Positions 1 to 9,082 of a stretch of DNA of 14,221 nucleotides are shown piece by piece. Positions within the stretch are counted from its first letter, which is position 1. Each line of letters begins with the position of its first letter. The stretch comes from Cyclostephanos tholiformis (Eukaryota; Bacillariophyta; Thalassiosirophyceae; Thalassiosirales; Thalassiosiraceae). A program made the position numbers and the translations under genes. Below the pieces are notes generated by a model. It made no database searches and had not been told where the DNA came from. It was given only the letters and a program-made list of their open reading frames with translations. Location: the NCBI GenBank assembly GCA_036939975.1, contig JALLPB010000612.1, forward strand, positions 1-14,221, given 5' to 3'.

Positions 1-269
1 AAGTGTTATCTAGGTCATTTCGCTAAGGGGTCAATTGTAAGGTTATCCGTAGTAAATTTAATCTTTAAAAGTCAAAAGTTGCCCCCTGACTTGTTTGGCA
101 ATAATATATTATGTAAAAGCTGGTTCAAAAATGAACAGGTGTAGAGCATTCTCTCGCCACAAAGTCTCCAGGTTTCACTCTTAATTCGACACAACATGTA
201 GCCCAGTGAGCAAAAACAAGCAACAACTAATTGTATGACTGCTGCCCCGACGAGGGATGTCTTGCAGGC
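1..269. other. left-edge spacer, no gene seen
   Basis: This AT-rich stretch holds no convincing coding frame on either strand. It lies just downstream of the stop codon of the minus-strand membrane-protein gene, so at least its right part is probably that gene's 3' untranslated region. I see no RNA gene, terminal repeat or transposon signature here. Confidence 0.5.
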
Positions 270-2605
270 TCATTCGGATTTGTCTCCGCTACGGTTTCCA
301 ATCTTTGTTGGCGACGACACAAAACAGGCAAAATAATCAATCCATTTATGCTGCCTCATTGCCAAATTCACCAACGATGGATCTACATTTGTACATCGTC
401 CACTTCGCTTTTCAATTGAATGCATTGAGGTATGAGGTGACAATGGCTTGCACTTATCACTGCTATCACTAGCTGAGGTGTCATTTGCGTTTGGGGGATA
501 TATTTGAGACTGATCAAATGCAAGCCTGGAATCCGGCGGAGAGAGTTGGTTCTCGTCATCTTTACTCATGAAACCACGTTTGAGATCTTTGTGATGTGAC
601 CGAGGTTCTTTCCCCGATGGAGATAGTATTGTGGATGAATTCAAAGATATTCCTGTATCAGACGCTTCGGATGAGGTTTCAGACGTGGTACTTTCTGTAG
701 AAAGAGCAATGTTGTCATCTTGAAGGTACGCCTGATATTCCTCTAACTCATATTCCTCTTTGTCTAAAGAAGAGAACGGAAAAACCATTTTGCAAGGGTA
801 CAAGCCTGCTCGTAGCATAAATAAAACCAACCCAATAACACCTGTTGTAAATACAATCAAAAACAGGAGCGCAAACATCCCACATAAATCAGTGCAAGCC
901 ACTTCCTCGAACGCAAGTCTGTATAATGTGCTCATCTTTGAGCAGTTTGCCAGCTCAAAAAATGATCTTGCGAATGAAGAATTACAAATGAGTGAGAAAT
1001 ATAGAGGGTTTGAGCTTCAGTGGTGTTACACACACCTCAAAGTTCCCAACAGCAATTCCAAGCTTTCTTCGACGAGCCCGATGCGCTCAATCAATGAAGA
1101 TAACTCTGTTACACAGAAAAAATCTGTTTCGTCAATTTCGACGTCATAGATTTTGGCTAGGAATTGATTCACCCAACTGATACCACTCTGAAGATAATCT
1201 TCATATTGATATAGCTGAATAATGGGATCGTCATTTGTACAACTCTGTAGAATGAGTATCAATAAAGAGTCGTGTAAAAGAAACATCGATTGTTTACTGC
1301 CGAGGAGGACATACTCATACATGTAATCTTACACTTTGGTAATATTTAAATGCAGTGAATATCATGTCATTACTTGCGATACCTCTCTCTTCAAGCATAC
1401 TTATCACTGTTCCAGCCGGACCACTTTGCAGTGAATTTCCCGAGCAGAAATCTGAAAAATGACGTGTTAGATCACAAGAAATCAAATCGGACATCTTGGT
1501 CAATACATTTGAAGTTTTGCACGTACCAGAGTTGAAAATACTCAGAAACGCTAGAACTGATGTGGCAACCCAACAGCAAATTATTACAAGCGCAAACGTG
1601 GGAAGAATATATAACTCTAACATGCATGTTAGCGCAGAGAAATGCTGGCAAATGCCACTCCATGCAGAGCATGCTGCAAAGATCACGAAGGCGGTCAAAC
1701 CACCAAGAATAAGTACAAACATTCTAATAATCCAATCGTTCTCATCAAAAGCAGTCACTACTGTTTCAATATGCTCAGTTCCATCAACGATGTAATCGAT
1801 ATGTTGTCGTATTCCCTCCAAGTCGATCGTTTGCATTTGTTCTTTTAATCGATCAAAGTCCTCGTCAATGCCTTTGATTGACGACGCGCTCAAGATTTCA
1901 GTTATATATTTCGACTGTGGACAAGTCTGTCCCACCATCATAATCGACTGCACATCCAGTTTGCAAATGCTCCACTTTGCACGCTCCACTGAATCCAGAA
2001 TTATCATTCCCTCAGTAGTCAAACTGTTCACACTTTGGCTCAGCTTTCGTATTGATTTTGATGTAGTCTTAGTTGACGCCAACCCCGGACCTGCCAACGC
2101 CTTGCAAAGCGCAAGCATGCAACATCCGAAGAAAATGAATGTGCAGCGAATCTTCCAGAGATATGACGGTATGACGACCTGCCCCTTGTCATCGCATTCA
2201 ACTCGCACTCTACCTGCGCAAAGACCAACTCTTTGTCCTCCCATGCATTTGCAGGAGACTATGGCGGCCGCCCAGAATATAAAGAGACAGATCACGAAGA
2301 ATGAAACTGCCAATAACTATCCAGTAACAAAGATATGCGAATCAAGGATAGATGAGGGGTAAATAAATACCAAGTATCGCGCTGTGATTAGTTTCTTAAC
2401 TTACCCCTACCAGATAGTCCGTTTGATCTTTCGGATCGTTGGATGCGAGCTTCGAGATTTCTGAGCCATGGCCGAATCTAAAATGAAGTGAAGAGATAAT
2501 TACTTCGGTTAAGATATAAACCTACCAATGATGTGTCGGTCAATCTCACCTCGGAAGTTCACTCATTAACTGAATGATATACGCCTGCCAATTGAGGAGA
2601 ACCAT
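270..2605 (-). CDS. five-pass membrane protein, family not recognised (5 exons, 672 aa)
   Basis: Reconstructed from splice sites: exons 2605-2550, 2477-2405, 2316-1333, 1244-1036 and 966-270. The four introns (72, 88, 88, 69 nt) are all GT...AG, and the joined frame is 673 codons with its stop. The two short 5' exons supply an ATG and the first 43 residues; without them the largest exon has no ATG start. Hydrophobic segments lie near residues 44-66, 100-119, 241-261, 277-301 and 470-492. A ~120-residue polar loop separates segments 2 and 3, and a ~170-residue cysteine-containing loop separates 4 and 5. The tail (493-672) is rich in Ser, Asp and Glu, probably cytosolic and phosphorylatable. 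This 2+2+1 layout with two large loops resembles prominin and tweety-type proteins, but I see no diagnostic motif of either, so the function is unknown. It diverges from the next gene. The exon structure is well supported; the exact ATG is less certain because the frame is open upstream of it. Confidence 0.82.
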
Positions 2606-3002
2606 GTTTGTGATTCGAGTACAATGAGTGAAACGATAAGCTTGTATCTGCAACTTATCAGCAAAAAATCAGACCTTTCACGCCAACGTTCGAATCGCTG
2701 TATCTGCGACTTATCTGCTGTCAATCAGACCTTTTACGCCAACGTTCGAATCGTTCGGGTTATAGATGTGCATCAAATGATGACATACATGCACACAATT
2801 CACATTTTGTGCTTACGTGTGATTGTTGTGTGTGTATCGAATTATGAAGAGTGAATAATTTTTCAGTGATTCGCACTTCCTGGCCGGCGGGTCGTGTGGA
2901 ATCGCCAACTCCAAGAACCCGCATAATCAAGGCGAAAATGCGCTCACAAATGATGATCGGATGAAACTGAGAGCATAAAAATTTCATCACTGCAAGTCAA
3001 AG
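2606..3002. promoter_or_regulatory. shared divergent upstream region
   Basis: This 397-bp gap separates two genes that point away from each other (ATGs at 2605 minus and 3003 plus), so it should hold both promoters. Its left half carries a 56-bp tandem duplication, and a short GT-rich stretch lies near 2825-2835. I see no clear TATA box and no conserved coding frame; the small frames crossing it have no recognisable protein character. Confidence 0.5.
2643..2754. repeat. 56-bp tandem direct repeat, two copies
   Basis: Copies at 2643-2698 and 2699-2754 are head to tail with no spacer and match at 48 of 56 positions by my alignment. Six of the eight differences fall in the first 24 bases. The right half of each copy is almost unchanged and contains overlapping palindromes AACGTT and TTCGAA. 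It sits between two divergent start codons. Confidence 0.9.
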
Positions 3003-3863
3003 ATGAACCAATCAAGCCAAACCTGTCCGACGGATCGCAACAAGCGAATCACGTTCATTGTTGTTGGAGGAGTTTTTGCTTGCGCCACTGCACTGGCCAC
3101 TGTTTTAAGTCCCCCTGACGTCCTTCGGGGCGACCAGTCCCATAGCGACGATAGAGCTTCTCTCGACGGATCCCTGTTTGAAGCGCCTTTGATTGCAAAA
3201 AGCAAAATTTTGCCCATCCCAAAACCAGCGCAGCAACTCCGGAAGAATCCTCCTACTACTTACCCTCCAACCACAGACGAAGACGTACATATTGCCACGG
3301 CAACGCGCAAACTCAATTTATTCGTCGAAGAAGTACCGATTCGGTTGAAACTTTACTGGCAACTTGGCTACACGTGGCAAGAGAAGACCGAAGAAACATG
3401 GTAAGTACAAGGGCTATCTGAGTCGAAGTGCTGAACAATCAATTTGACTTTATTGTGTTCGACGCAAAAACGAAACGGATACAGGTGGTGCATGGCCTGC
3501 GTTGGTACGTGTAACACGGGTGCCAGTGTGAAAATCCGAGATTGTAAGCAGAAGAGCAGTGCCGATGCTACTTTTGTCGTTAACGGCTTCAAGGCCCCCA
3601 ACGCGGGATACCAATATCGCATCGCGAAGACAGATTTGTGCCTCCAGACGAACCTCCCGAACATCACACTAAGTCCATGTAACGCGAAGGAGCCCCTTCA
3701 GCGGTTCATCAACAAGCCAAGTGCAAAGTTTGACATTCGACCCATCAAGGCGAGAGACCGCTGTCTGACGCAACACCATCATCCGAAGGCAGAAGAGATC
3801 ATTTATGCCGAACATTGCTCCATCGCGCATAAGACCACAACTGGATATTGGACTGCGTACTAA
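3003..3863 (+). CDS. type II membrane protein with beta-trefoil (ricin-B-like) lectin domain (2 exons, 258 aa)
   Basis: Exons 3003-3400 and 3485-3863 are joined across an 84-nt intron with a strong GTAAGT donor and a TACAG acceptor. The split codon becomes Trp133, giving 259 codons with the stop at 3861-3863. A short basic N-terminus precedes one hydrophobic segment (residues ~16-35), typical of a signal anchor, followed by a Pro/Thr-rich stalk. The C-terminal domain (133-258) shows three similar blocks, each with paired cysteines: C135-C153, then CLQT (185) to C198 followed by LQRF, and C226-C244 followed by GYW. This three-fold pattern is what is known for ricin-B-type beta-trefoils, which often bind carbohydrate. 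The expected site is the Golgi/ER lumen or the cell surface. The repeats are degenerate (no strict QxW), so sugar binding is inferred. The gene is convergent with its right neighbour. Confidence 0.82.
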
Positions 3864-4119
3864 ATGAGCAAACTTGTCGCAAGTGTTGGGACCAATTGGA
3901 CTTTTATATGAGTTGGCGTTGGCGTGTTGATAGTGAGGCGAGATTATTTTGTGCTTGTTCGATAATTCATTGGCTTCTAAAAGTGTTCGTAGTTTGGTGG
4001 AGATGTGATGCTAAATGTTGTAGAAAGTAACAAATCCACTTAATGTGTCTTGAGAAGCCGCTGTCCCAGCTCCTCCATCCTACTACTTGTTCACGCGCAT
4101 ATCAATGTCATGTTCACAT
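3864..4119. other. convergent 3' spacer
   Basis: 256 bp lie between two converging stop codons (3863 plus, 4120 minus). It presumably holds both 3' untranslated regions. A small plus-strand frame crosses it but overlaps the preceding gene and has no protein character. Confidence 0.5.
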
Positions 4120-4941
4120 TCAGAGTTTTAATGAAAGGTTCCCATCACCATTTTGCGCGTAGTAAACCATGTCATTTGCGCTATCTAACAATCCCAATTC
4201 CAATCCAACCTCGTAGAAGCTGGTGACGCTGAATGGGTCTACATCCTCCATAGTGTGTGCCACCGTGACCTCTCCCGAGATGACTTTCATCGCCGCCTTG
4301 GTAACTTCTGAGGCAGTTAGCAGAAGAGTCACATTTCACATTGTTGCGAATGAATAAACGGACCGTCGAGGTCGAAACGAGCGAGAGATTCAATTTCACA
4401 ACTCGCCTTGTAGGAGGGCCCACCGCCGATAGGATTCGTCCAAATCATCCATCCCGAGGGCGTTCCTCTGAGAATTCTTCGTCGCGATTTTGGCGTCGAT
4501 TGCTCCCCCGAGCCTCTCCCCCGCATCGCCCCCACCCTCCTCGAGTATCTCCAGCAGGCTCGAGTATCTCAACTCGTACGCCACCCCCACCCGATCGGCT
4601 AGGAGGGAGTGCTCAGGGTAAATATCCTCGTCGAGGCACACTAGGCACCTATCGATGCGCAATTCCTCCGCCACGATCCTCGTGATGGCGGAAATTCCGC
4701 GTTCCGCGATCGGATCGCCCTGGATGACGAGGATGGGCGGCTTCATAGTCCAGACGGCGGCGGGGGCGGGGTCGTCGTCGCGCCCACCCCTCCCGCCCCA
4801 GTGCCGACGCAGATTGGAGACGATGCGATACGCCACGATTCGGGGGTCGCGAACGTCGCGGCTTTGCCCCTCGACGAGGACGGGATGGAAGGGGGAGAGT
4901 GATTCATGGATGGATATGGCAGTTCGCAGAACAATGGTCAT
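4120..4941 (-). CDS. protein of unknown function with GC-AG intron (2 exons, 240 aa)
   Basis: Two minus-strand frames join as exons 4941-4407 and 4307-4120 to give exactly 241 codons with stop. The 99-nt intron starts with GC rather than GT (donor context CAAG/GCGAGT) and ends in CTCAG; no GT donor before the in-frame TGA gives a compatible phase. I do not recognise the family. Residues ~67-110 alternate a hydrophobic strand (ILVIQGDP), a helix (ISAITRIVAEEL) and a second strand (CLVCLDEDI), like a small alpha/beta domain. A Gly/Arg/Asp-rich low-complexity stretch precedes it (~49-58), and the last 62 residues are acidic and probably helical. No signal peptide or membrane segment is visible, so it is likely soluble. 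It diverges from the glycosyltransferase gene. The coding call is fairly secure; the start and the non-canonical splice are inferences. Confidence 0.68.
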
Positions 4942-5231
4942 GGTACGTAGATACTCTCATCTAGAGAGGTGATCTGGATGGATGGATCTGGATGACAACA
5001 CGCCGTGGTGTGTGTGTGTCTTTTTTAGACAGAGAGAGAGTGCATGCTGGCTAAAAAAGGGTCCCGCCCCCAGCTGCACAGCCCTTCGCCCCCCCCGCCC
5101 CCTTTTTTTCACAAAACGCAACAAACCAAAAAACGAGAAAAAAGAATAAGAATGAAGCGTCGTTGCAAGACGACTGCCGGTTATTGAGGGCATAAAACAA
5201 TCAGTAGTCACTTGATAATAATTGAAGAAGA
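4942..5231. promoter_or_regulatory. divergent upstream region with C-rich and microsatellite tracts
   Basis: This 290-bp gap lies between divergent start codons. It holds GGAT-type tandem units around 4972-4992, a (TG)n run near 5006-5020, and a strongly C-rich block at about 5064-5102 with runs of 3, 5, 3, 8 and 5 cytosines, followed by T7. The C-rich strand asymmetry means the minus strand could form a G-quadruplex or GC-box cluster. No TATA box is obvious. Confidence 0.5.
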
Positions 5232-6452
5232 ATGATTCCCAAGAAGGGCACGATCAGGCAGCCAAAATCATCAATCGTCACTGTTGTAGTCCTTGTTGCT
5301 GCAATAATCAACGTGTACAACAGCACCGTTATTACGCAAGGATTATTGGCCTATTTTCGTGAATTTTCTGTCCATATGGGGGGTGTCGATGACCAAGGTG
5401 ATGTCCACCCGCAAAATCACAATAATCGTAATTTCGACGAACATGCTCTCCAGCTGTACATGCACGAGCGACGCATGGCCCTGATTAATGAGTCTACCGT
5501 TTTGAATTATCGTAGTGTATATCACCACTTCGACGATGATATGGAGATGACGTTGAGGGACGCACCGTGGGGAATTTTCTGTCCGTATCATAACTCATCC
5601 ACGAAAGATGAATTCCTGAAGATCTTCACCGAGCCGGGGAGGGGGGATATACTGTCGGGAGAATTCTGGCATACTGTGTGCTGCGCCCTGCGGGGCTTCC
5701 TTGAGACGGGCGGGATCAAAAGACACGTATTGATGCATCCGTTCGATTCTAATTGGGGAGAATTCTCGGATTACGTCCCGGGACGAACGGCGGATTGGGG
5801 ATATCACAATGATTGCCGGGAGGAGGGCGACGATGACAATGGGGAGGCGAAGAAGTTATGGGAGTACCTAAACCATACCAACCTGTCGGCAGTATTCACT
5901 GTCCAGCATCAGTTCTTTGACCACCCGAAGGTTCATTCCGTGCCATTGGGCCCATCAGCTGACGTCGCCGGTAAACTCCGTGCGTTTCCCGATATGTCCA
6001 ACCGCACGGAGCTACTGTTCCTCAGCAATTCCGACTATGAACACCGCGTGAACATTACGCGACGCGTGATTTCCAACTTCAACGGAGCGATCTCGAACAG
6101 GTATAACGATGGGTCAGATTATTTAGAACTGCTTCGAACTTCAAAGTTTGTTCTATGTCCGAGCGGTTTGGGATGGGATACTTACCGCGCTTGGGAGGCT
6201 CTCGTGTTGGGAACGATACCGATCCTGGAGACGTATTATCGGAGGGACGGATTCTATCGGGTATTCGCCGACCTGCCGGTTCTGTGGGTAGATCACTTTG
6301 ACAATGTTACGCCGGAGTTGCTGGAGCGCGAATATCCGAGGATACTCTTGGGGGCTAGGGAATACGTATTTGAGAAGCTAACGAATCGATGGTGGATCGA
6401 CCTGATCAATAGCTATCGCTTTGCGAACAATGCAAGAACAATTGGCTCCTAA
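5232..6452 (+). CDS. exostosin-like (GT47) glycosyltransferase, type II membrane protein (406 aa)
   Basis: This is one uninterrupted 406-residue frame. A basic N-terminus (MIPKKGTIRQPK) precedes a hydrophobic signal anchor at ~14-29, the usual layout of Golgi glycosyltransferases. The C-terminal half carries the exostosin signature: a leucine-rich lead-in (YLELLRTSKF, ~297-306), then CPSG (309-312), DTYRAWEAL (316-324) and GTIPIL (327-332). In GT47 enzymes this region belongs to the nucleotide-sugar binding part. Several N-glycosylation sequons (N86, N121, N214, N257, N274, N358) fit a luminal protein. By family it would transfer a sugar from a nucleotide donor to a polysaccharide or glycan in the Golgi; donor and acceptor cannot be told from the sequence. 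No intron is needed. It is divergent from the unknown gene on its left and convergent with the VDE gene. Confidence 0.85.
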   Translation: MIPKKGTIRQPKSSIVTVVVLVAAIINVYNSTVITQGLLAYFREFSVHMGGVDDQGDVHPQNHNNRNFDEHALQLYMHERRMALINESTVLNYRSVYHHFDDDMEMTLRDAPWGIFCPYHNSSTKDEFLKIFTEPGRGDILSGEFWHTVCCALRGFLETGGIKRHVLMHPFDSNWGEFSDYVPGRTADWGYHNDCREEGDDDNGEAKKLWEYLNHTNLSAVFTVQHQFFDHPKVHSVPLGPSADVAGKLRAFPDMSNRTELLFLSNSDYEHRVNITRRVISNFNGAISNRYNDGSDYLELLRTSKFVLCPSGLGWDTYRAWEALVLGTIPILETYYRRDGFYRVFADLPVLWVDHFDNVTPELLEREYPRILLGAREYVFEKLTNRWWIDLINSYRFANNARTIGS

Positions 6453-6938
6453 CAAGCGTGGATAGTGTCTGGTATAGTTGATAAAAAGATTATCAACCGT
6501 TCGAAAGTGCTGCACTGACGATGATGTATTTCGGCGTGCCGTCATACTGAGGGATGATGACGAGTTTCAGGTGGCGGATCGTACCTCGTGGCACTCGTCT
6601 TTCTTCATCATGGAAACCGACAGAACGAAATTGCAAGTGACATAATCGAGTATTTATTTGGCAAGTACGGCTATAGCAGTAACGATCACAAGGAGTAGAT
6701 GACAAAAAAAGGCAATGTCATCCGATGGGAGCATTGATTAGCCTGTCCAAGAGGACACTCGTCGTGGATACGATCAGAAATGGACCTCAATCTGCAGCGG
6801 TAAAACGATCAACGAAAAGATAAACCGCATCGATTCGAACTACTAGTATGAAGTTTTACTGCACATCCATTAAAAGGAAACTCTTGTGTAGTGTCGAGAG
6901 ATTATTCTACTTTGAAGTTAGCTGATGTTCTCTTGTGC
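6453..6938. other. convergent spacer, 486 bp
   Basis: This lies between the glycosyltransferase stop and the VDE stop. It should contain both 3' untranslated regions. The left part holds a short minus-strand frame with some protein-like character (listed separately). The remainder, 6706-6938, shows no frame, repeat or RNA gene that I can support. Confidence 0.45.
6493..6640 (-). pseudogene. possible orphan exon or gene remnant, unknown
   Basis: A minus-strand frame ends at 6493 and its last ~45 residues (from about VGFHDEERRVP to the C-terminus) read like real protein: balanced composition and a hydrophobic strand pattern (LVIIPQYDGTPKYIIVSAAL). Further upstream the same frame becomes Cys/Arg-rich and implausible, with no clear ATG or partner exon nearby. 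It could be a terminal exon of an undetected gene, a decayed fragment, or chance. I recognise no family. Confidence 0.2.
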
Positions 6939-8589
6939 TTACCTGCCGCTGCCTCCGAATATCTTCTTCACGTCGGTTACGATTTCTTTTTCCACTTCGA
7001 CAATCTCCTCCTCGACTTCCCCCTGTGATTGAGAGAGTGAAGCAGAGTTGATTTCATTTAATATTGGAAGATCTGTTAATTGGGCAAGGGTATCATACAC
7101 GTCTTTAAGCCACTCACCACATCCTTGACGATAGCGTTCTCTACCTTGACGACTAATAATATGTAAAGGAATAGTAGAGGGTTGCAAGCAGAGAAATATT
7201 CCTAAGTTCGTACCACTGGTAAAAAGAAAGATGCCATATACGAAATCAAAAATAAAAGGACATACCATCCGTGACCAGCTCCTTCTCGAATTCGACAGCC
7301 TTGTCCTCGATCTTTTTCAGGGCCTTCTCGGCAACCTGCTCAACCCCGCCGACGGAGTTAACCGCGGCCGTCCTCGCCAACACGGCCTGCTGCTGTAGCT
7401 GCTTCTCCGTCTGTATCACCGCCTTACCGGCGAATTTCTCCCGAAGCATGATTCGCTCGTCGTCCCGCATCACCCTGCAGGAATTGTCCGTCAAGGTGAA
7501 GTCCTTATCGAAGTCGAAATTCACCTTCCTCGCGGCCTCCCTAAGTCGGGGCAATAACACCTCCGGCAACTTCGCGTCGCGCGTGTACACGACCGCGCCG
7601 CCATACCCGATCCACGCGTCGTTCTCGCCGCGGTAGTAAACGAACGCGAATGGGGGGGTACCCTCCTTATTGTCGTCGGCGGCGTAATCGACGATGTACC
7701 AATCGTCCTGATAGTGGAGGTATTCGTTGTCGTGATTGATCAGGTGTGCGGGGTTGTTAGGGTCCTGGTAAAATTCCTGCACCGCATCTCGCGTGAAGAA
7801 CTCGCCGTCGGGTTCCTCTATCCTCCAATTGAGCTTGCCGACGAACTTCCCCGGCTCGGTCTCCGTGAAGAAATGGACTTGACATGGGAACGTATCGAAG
7901 AGCTTGTTCTGTCCCGCGGAGATGTACCACCTGCCGTTCCACAACTTCGTATCGAACGACTGCACCAGCTTCTCCTTGGGCGGTACCGGATAACTACCGT
8001 CGTCCTTCTTCTGGGGGACACACGTCATATCGGACACCGCGCACTTGTTGAATTCGCCGACGACCTCGTTCTCGAATACGTTACCGCATTCGATCTGACA
8101 GCCCGACTCGTCGGGCTTGCCGTTGCACGTGTTGATGCATATGACGTTCGCCAGGCAATTGGGATTCGTTATGCACTTCAGGAGCGGTATCTTGCACTTG
8201 TTCAGCAGGCAAAGGCCGATGGCGGCGCCGTCGGTGGCGTACGCGGACGGCACCGACGACGAGCCCACGAACGGCGACGTCACGGCCACGAAGGACAGGG
8301 CCACGGCGAGGAGGGAGGTCATCGCCCCCTTCCCGACGCGTTCGAGGAGGATGCCGAAGTAGACAGTCTCCTCGTTGGAGGTGGTCCTGTCCTCGAAGAG
8401 ATCGCCATCGTGTCGTCGAGGGGAGGCGAGCGGAACGACGGGAGGATGTCGGACGCTCCACTCAGGGACGAGCGCTCCGCGCGACCCGATCGTCCTAGAC
8501 GGCGAATTGCGATTCAAGGGCGCGAAGGAGCTACACGACGGCGCCAGCGCCACGAATAGTAGCGGCAGCGTTGATCTCAGACGGCTCAT
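6939..8589 (-). CDS. VDE: violaxanthin de-epoxidase, plastid-lumen precursor (3 exons, 480 aa)
   Basis: Exons 8589-7266, 7152-7118 (only 35 nt) and 7022-6939; introns of 113 nt (GTATGT...TTAG) and 95 nt (GTGAGT...CACAG). The enzyme reduces epoxy-carotenoids in the thylakoid lumen at low pH with ascorbate, driving photoprotective xanthophyll cycling; in diatoms the related diadinoxanthin cycle dominates. Residues 1-25 form a signal peptide ending in SSFAP, the diatom plastid-import motif. A second hydrophobic segment (~90-107) ending AYA (116-118) looks like a lumen-targeting cleavage site, without a twin arginine. The mature protein has the Cys-rich N-terminal domain (C127, 132, 139, 145, 151, 155, 164, 168, 183, 190), the lipocalin core (~205-365, with NHDNEYLHYQDDWY at 285-298 and YRGENDAW at 319-326), C371, and a Glu/Lys-rich C-terminal coil assembled from all three exons. 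That tail is expected for membrane association at low pH. A good splice donor (GTAAGC) overlaps the stop, so a further exon is possible. Confidence 0.93.
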
Positions 8590-8921
8590 CGTTAGTTAGT
8601 TTAGTTCAAATGCTTATTCAATCGACGCTTTGGATGGAATTAAGGAGTCGATGCGCGCTCACACATATCCATGTTCCTCGATCCTCGACAATCCCATCAT
8701 CCGCAATCCTCACAATTGCAGACGCTGACGCGAGGCGTCTCGATGGAGGACATGGCAGTACGAAAAACAACAAAAGTGAGAAAGAGGTTTACTCTAAAAG
8801 CTTGGCCGGCGTGAATAGTTTTGATATAGTATTCNAGCTGTCACATCTTGGAACATTAGCCGTCCCTTAATCCCCGGTTTTCACGGTAATTAGCCCCCTC
8901 TACGTCACCCATATCTGCATA

Positions 8922-8980
8922 CCAGGCCAGCGACTGTACTGTAACTACCTATTGGTAGGTACCGTACAGGCGTGTCCTGG
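8922..8980. repeat. imperfect inverted repeat / hairpin flanking the element
   Basis: Three nested complementary blocks in correct order: CCAGG (8922-8926) with CCTGG (8976-8980), CTGTAC (8934-8939) with GTACAG (8964-8969), and CTACC (8945-8949) with GGTAG (8954-8958), around a 4-nt TATT loop. It lies about 150 bp past the helicase stop. It could be a terminal or subterminal hairpin of the element, a small MITE, or an unrelated palindrome. Confidence 0.6.
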
Positions 8981-9073
8981 CACCCATCACAAAAATGGCC
9001 TCCCTTTTTGCGAGAGCAATAAAATCACTAGTTAATTTTTAGCAGTAGGGAACACTGTAGGACCCTGCAGAGG

Positions 9074-9079
9074 TTTATT
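9074..9079 (-). terminator. possible polyadenylation signal AATAAA
   Basis: The minus strand reads AAAAATAAACC here, about 50 nt after the helicase stop at 9131-9133. The position fits a cleavage/polyadenylation signal for the helicase transcript. Such hexamers are frequent by chance and diatom signals are loose, so this is weak. Confidence 0.25.
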
Positions 9080-9082
9080 TTT

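Noticed and set aside
1868..2362. 164-residue plus-strand frame
   Set aside because: It is antisense to the third and largest exon of the five-pass membrane protein, whose exon phases and hydrophobic pattern are coherent.
4341..4685. 114-residue plus-strand frame rich in Pro, Arg and Ser
   Set aside because: Antisense to the unknown two-exon gene; biased composition from a C-rich strand.
8081..8461. 126-residue minus-strand frame inside VDE
   Set aside because: It lies in an alternative frame of the same exon, is Arg-rich low complexity, and is explained by GC-rich codon use in VDE.
7714..8559. 281-residue plus-strand frame opposite VDE
   Set aside because: It is the antisense shadow of the high-GC VDE coding exon; composition is Arg/Glu/Val-rich without domains, while the opposite strand has unmistakable VDE homology.
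8890..8990. Helitron 3' end (hairpin plus CTRR)
   Set aside because: A hairpin is present, but the nearest CTAA on the minus strand is about 30 nt away rather than ~10, no Rep/HUH motif was seen, and the helicase is RecQ-like, not PIF1-like.
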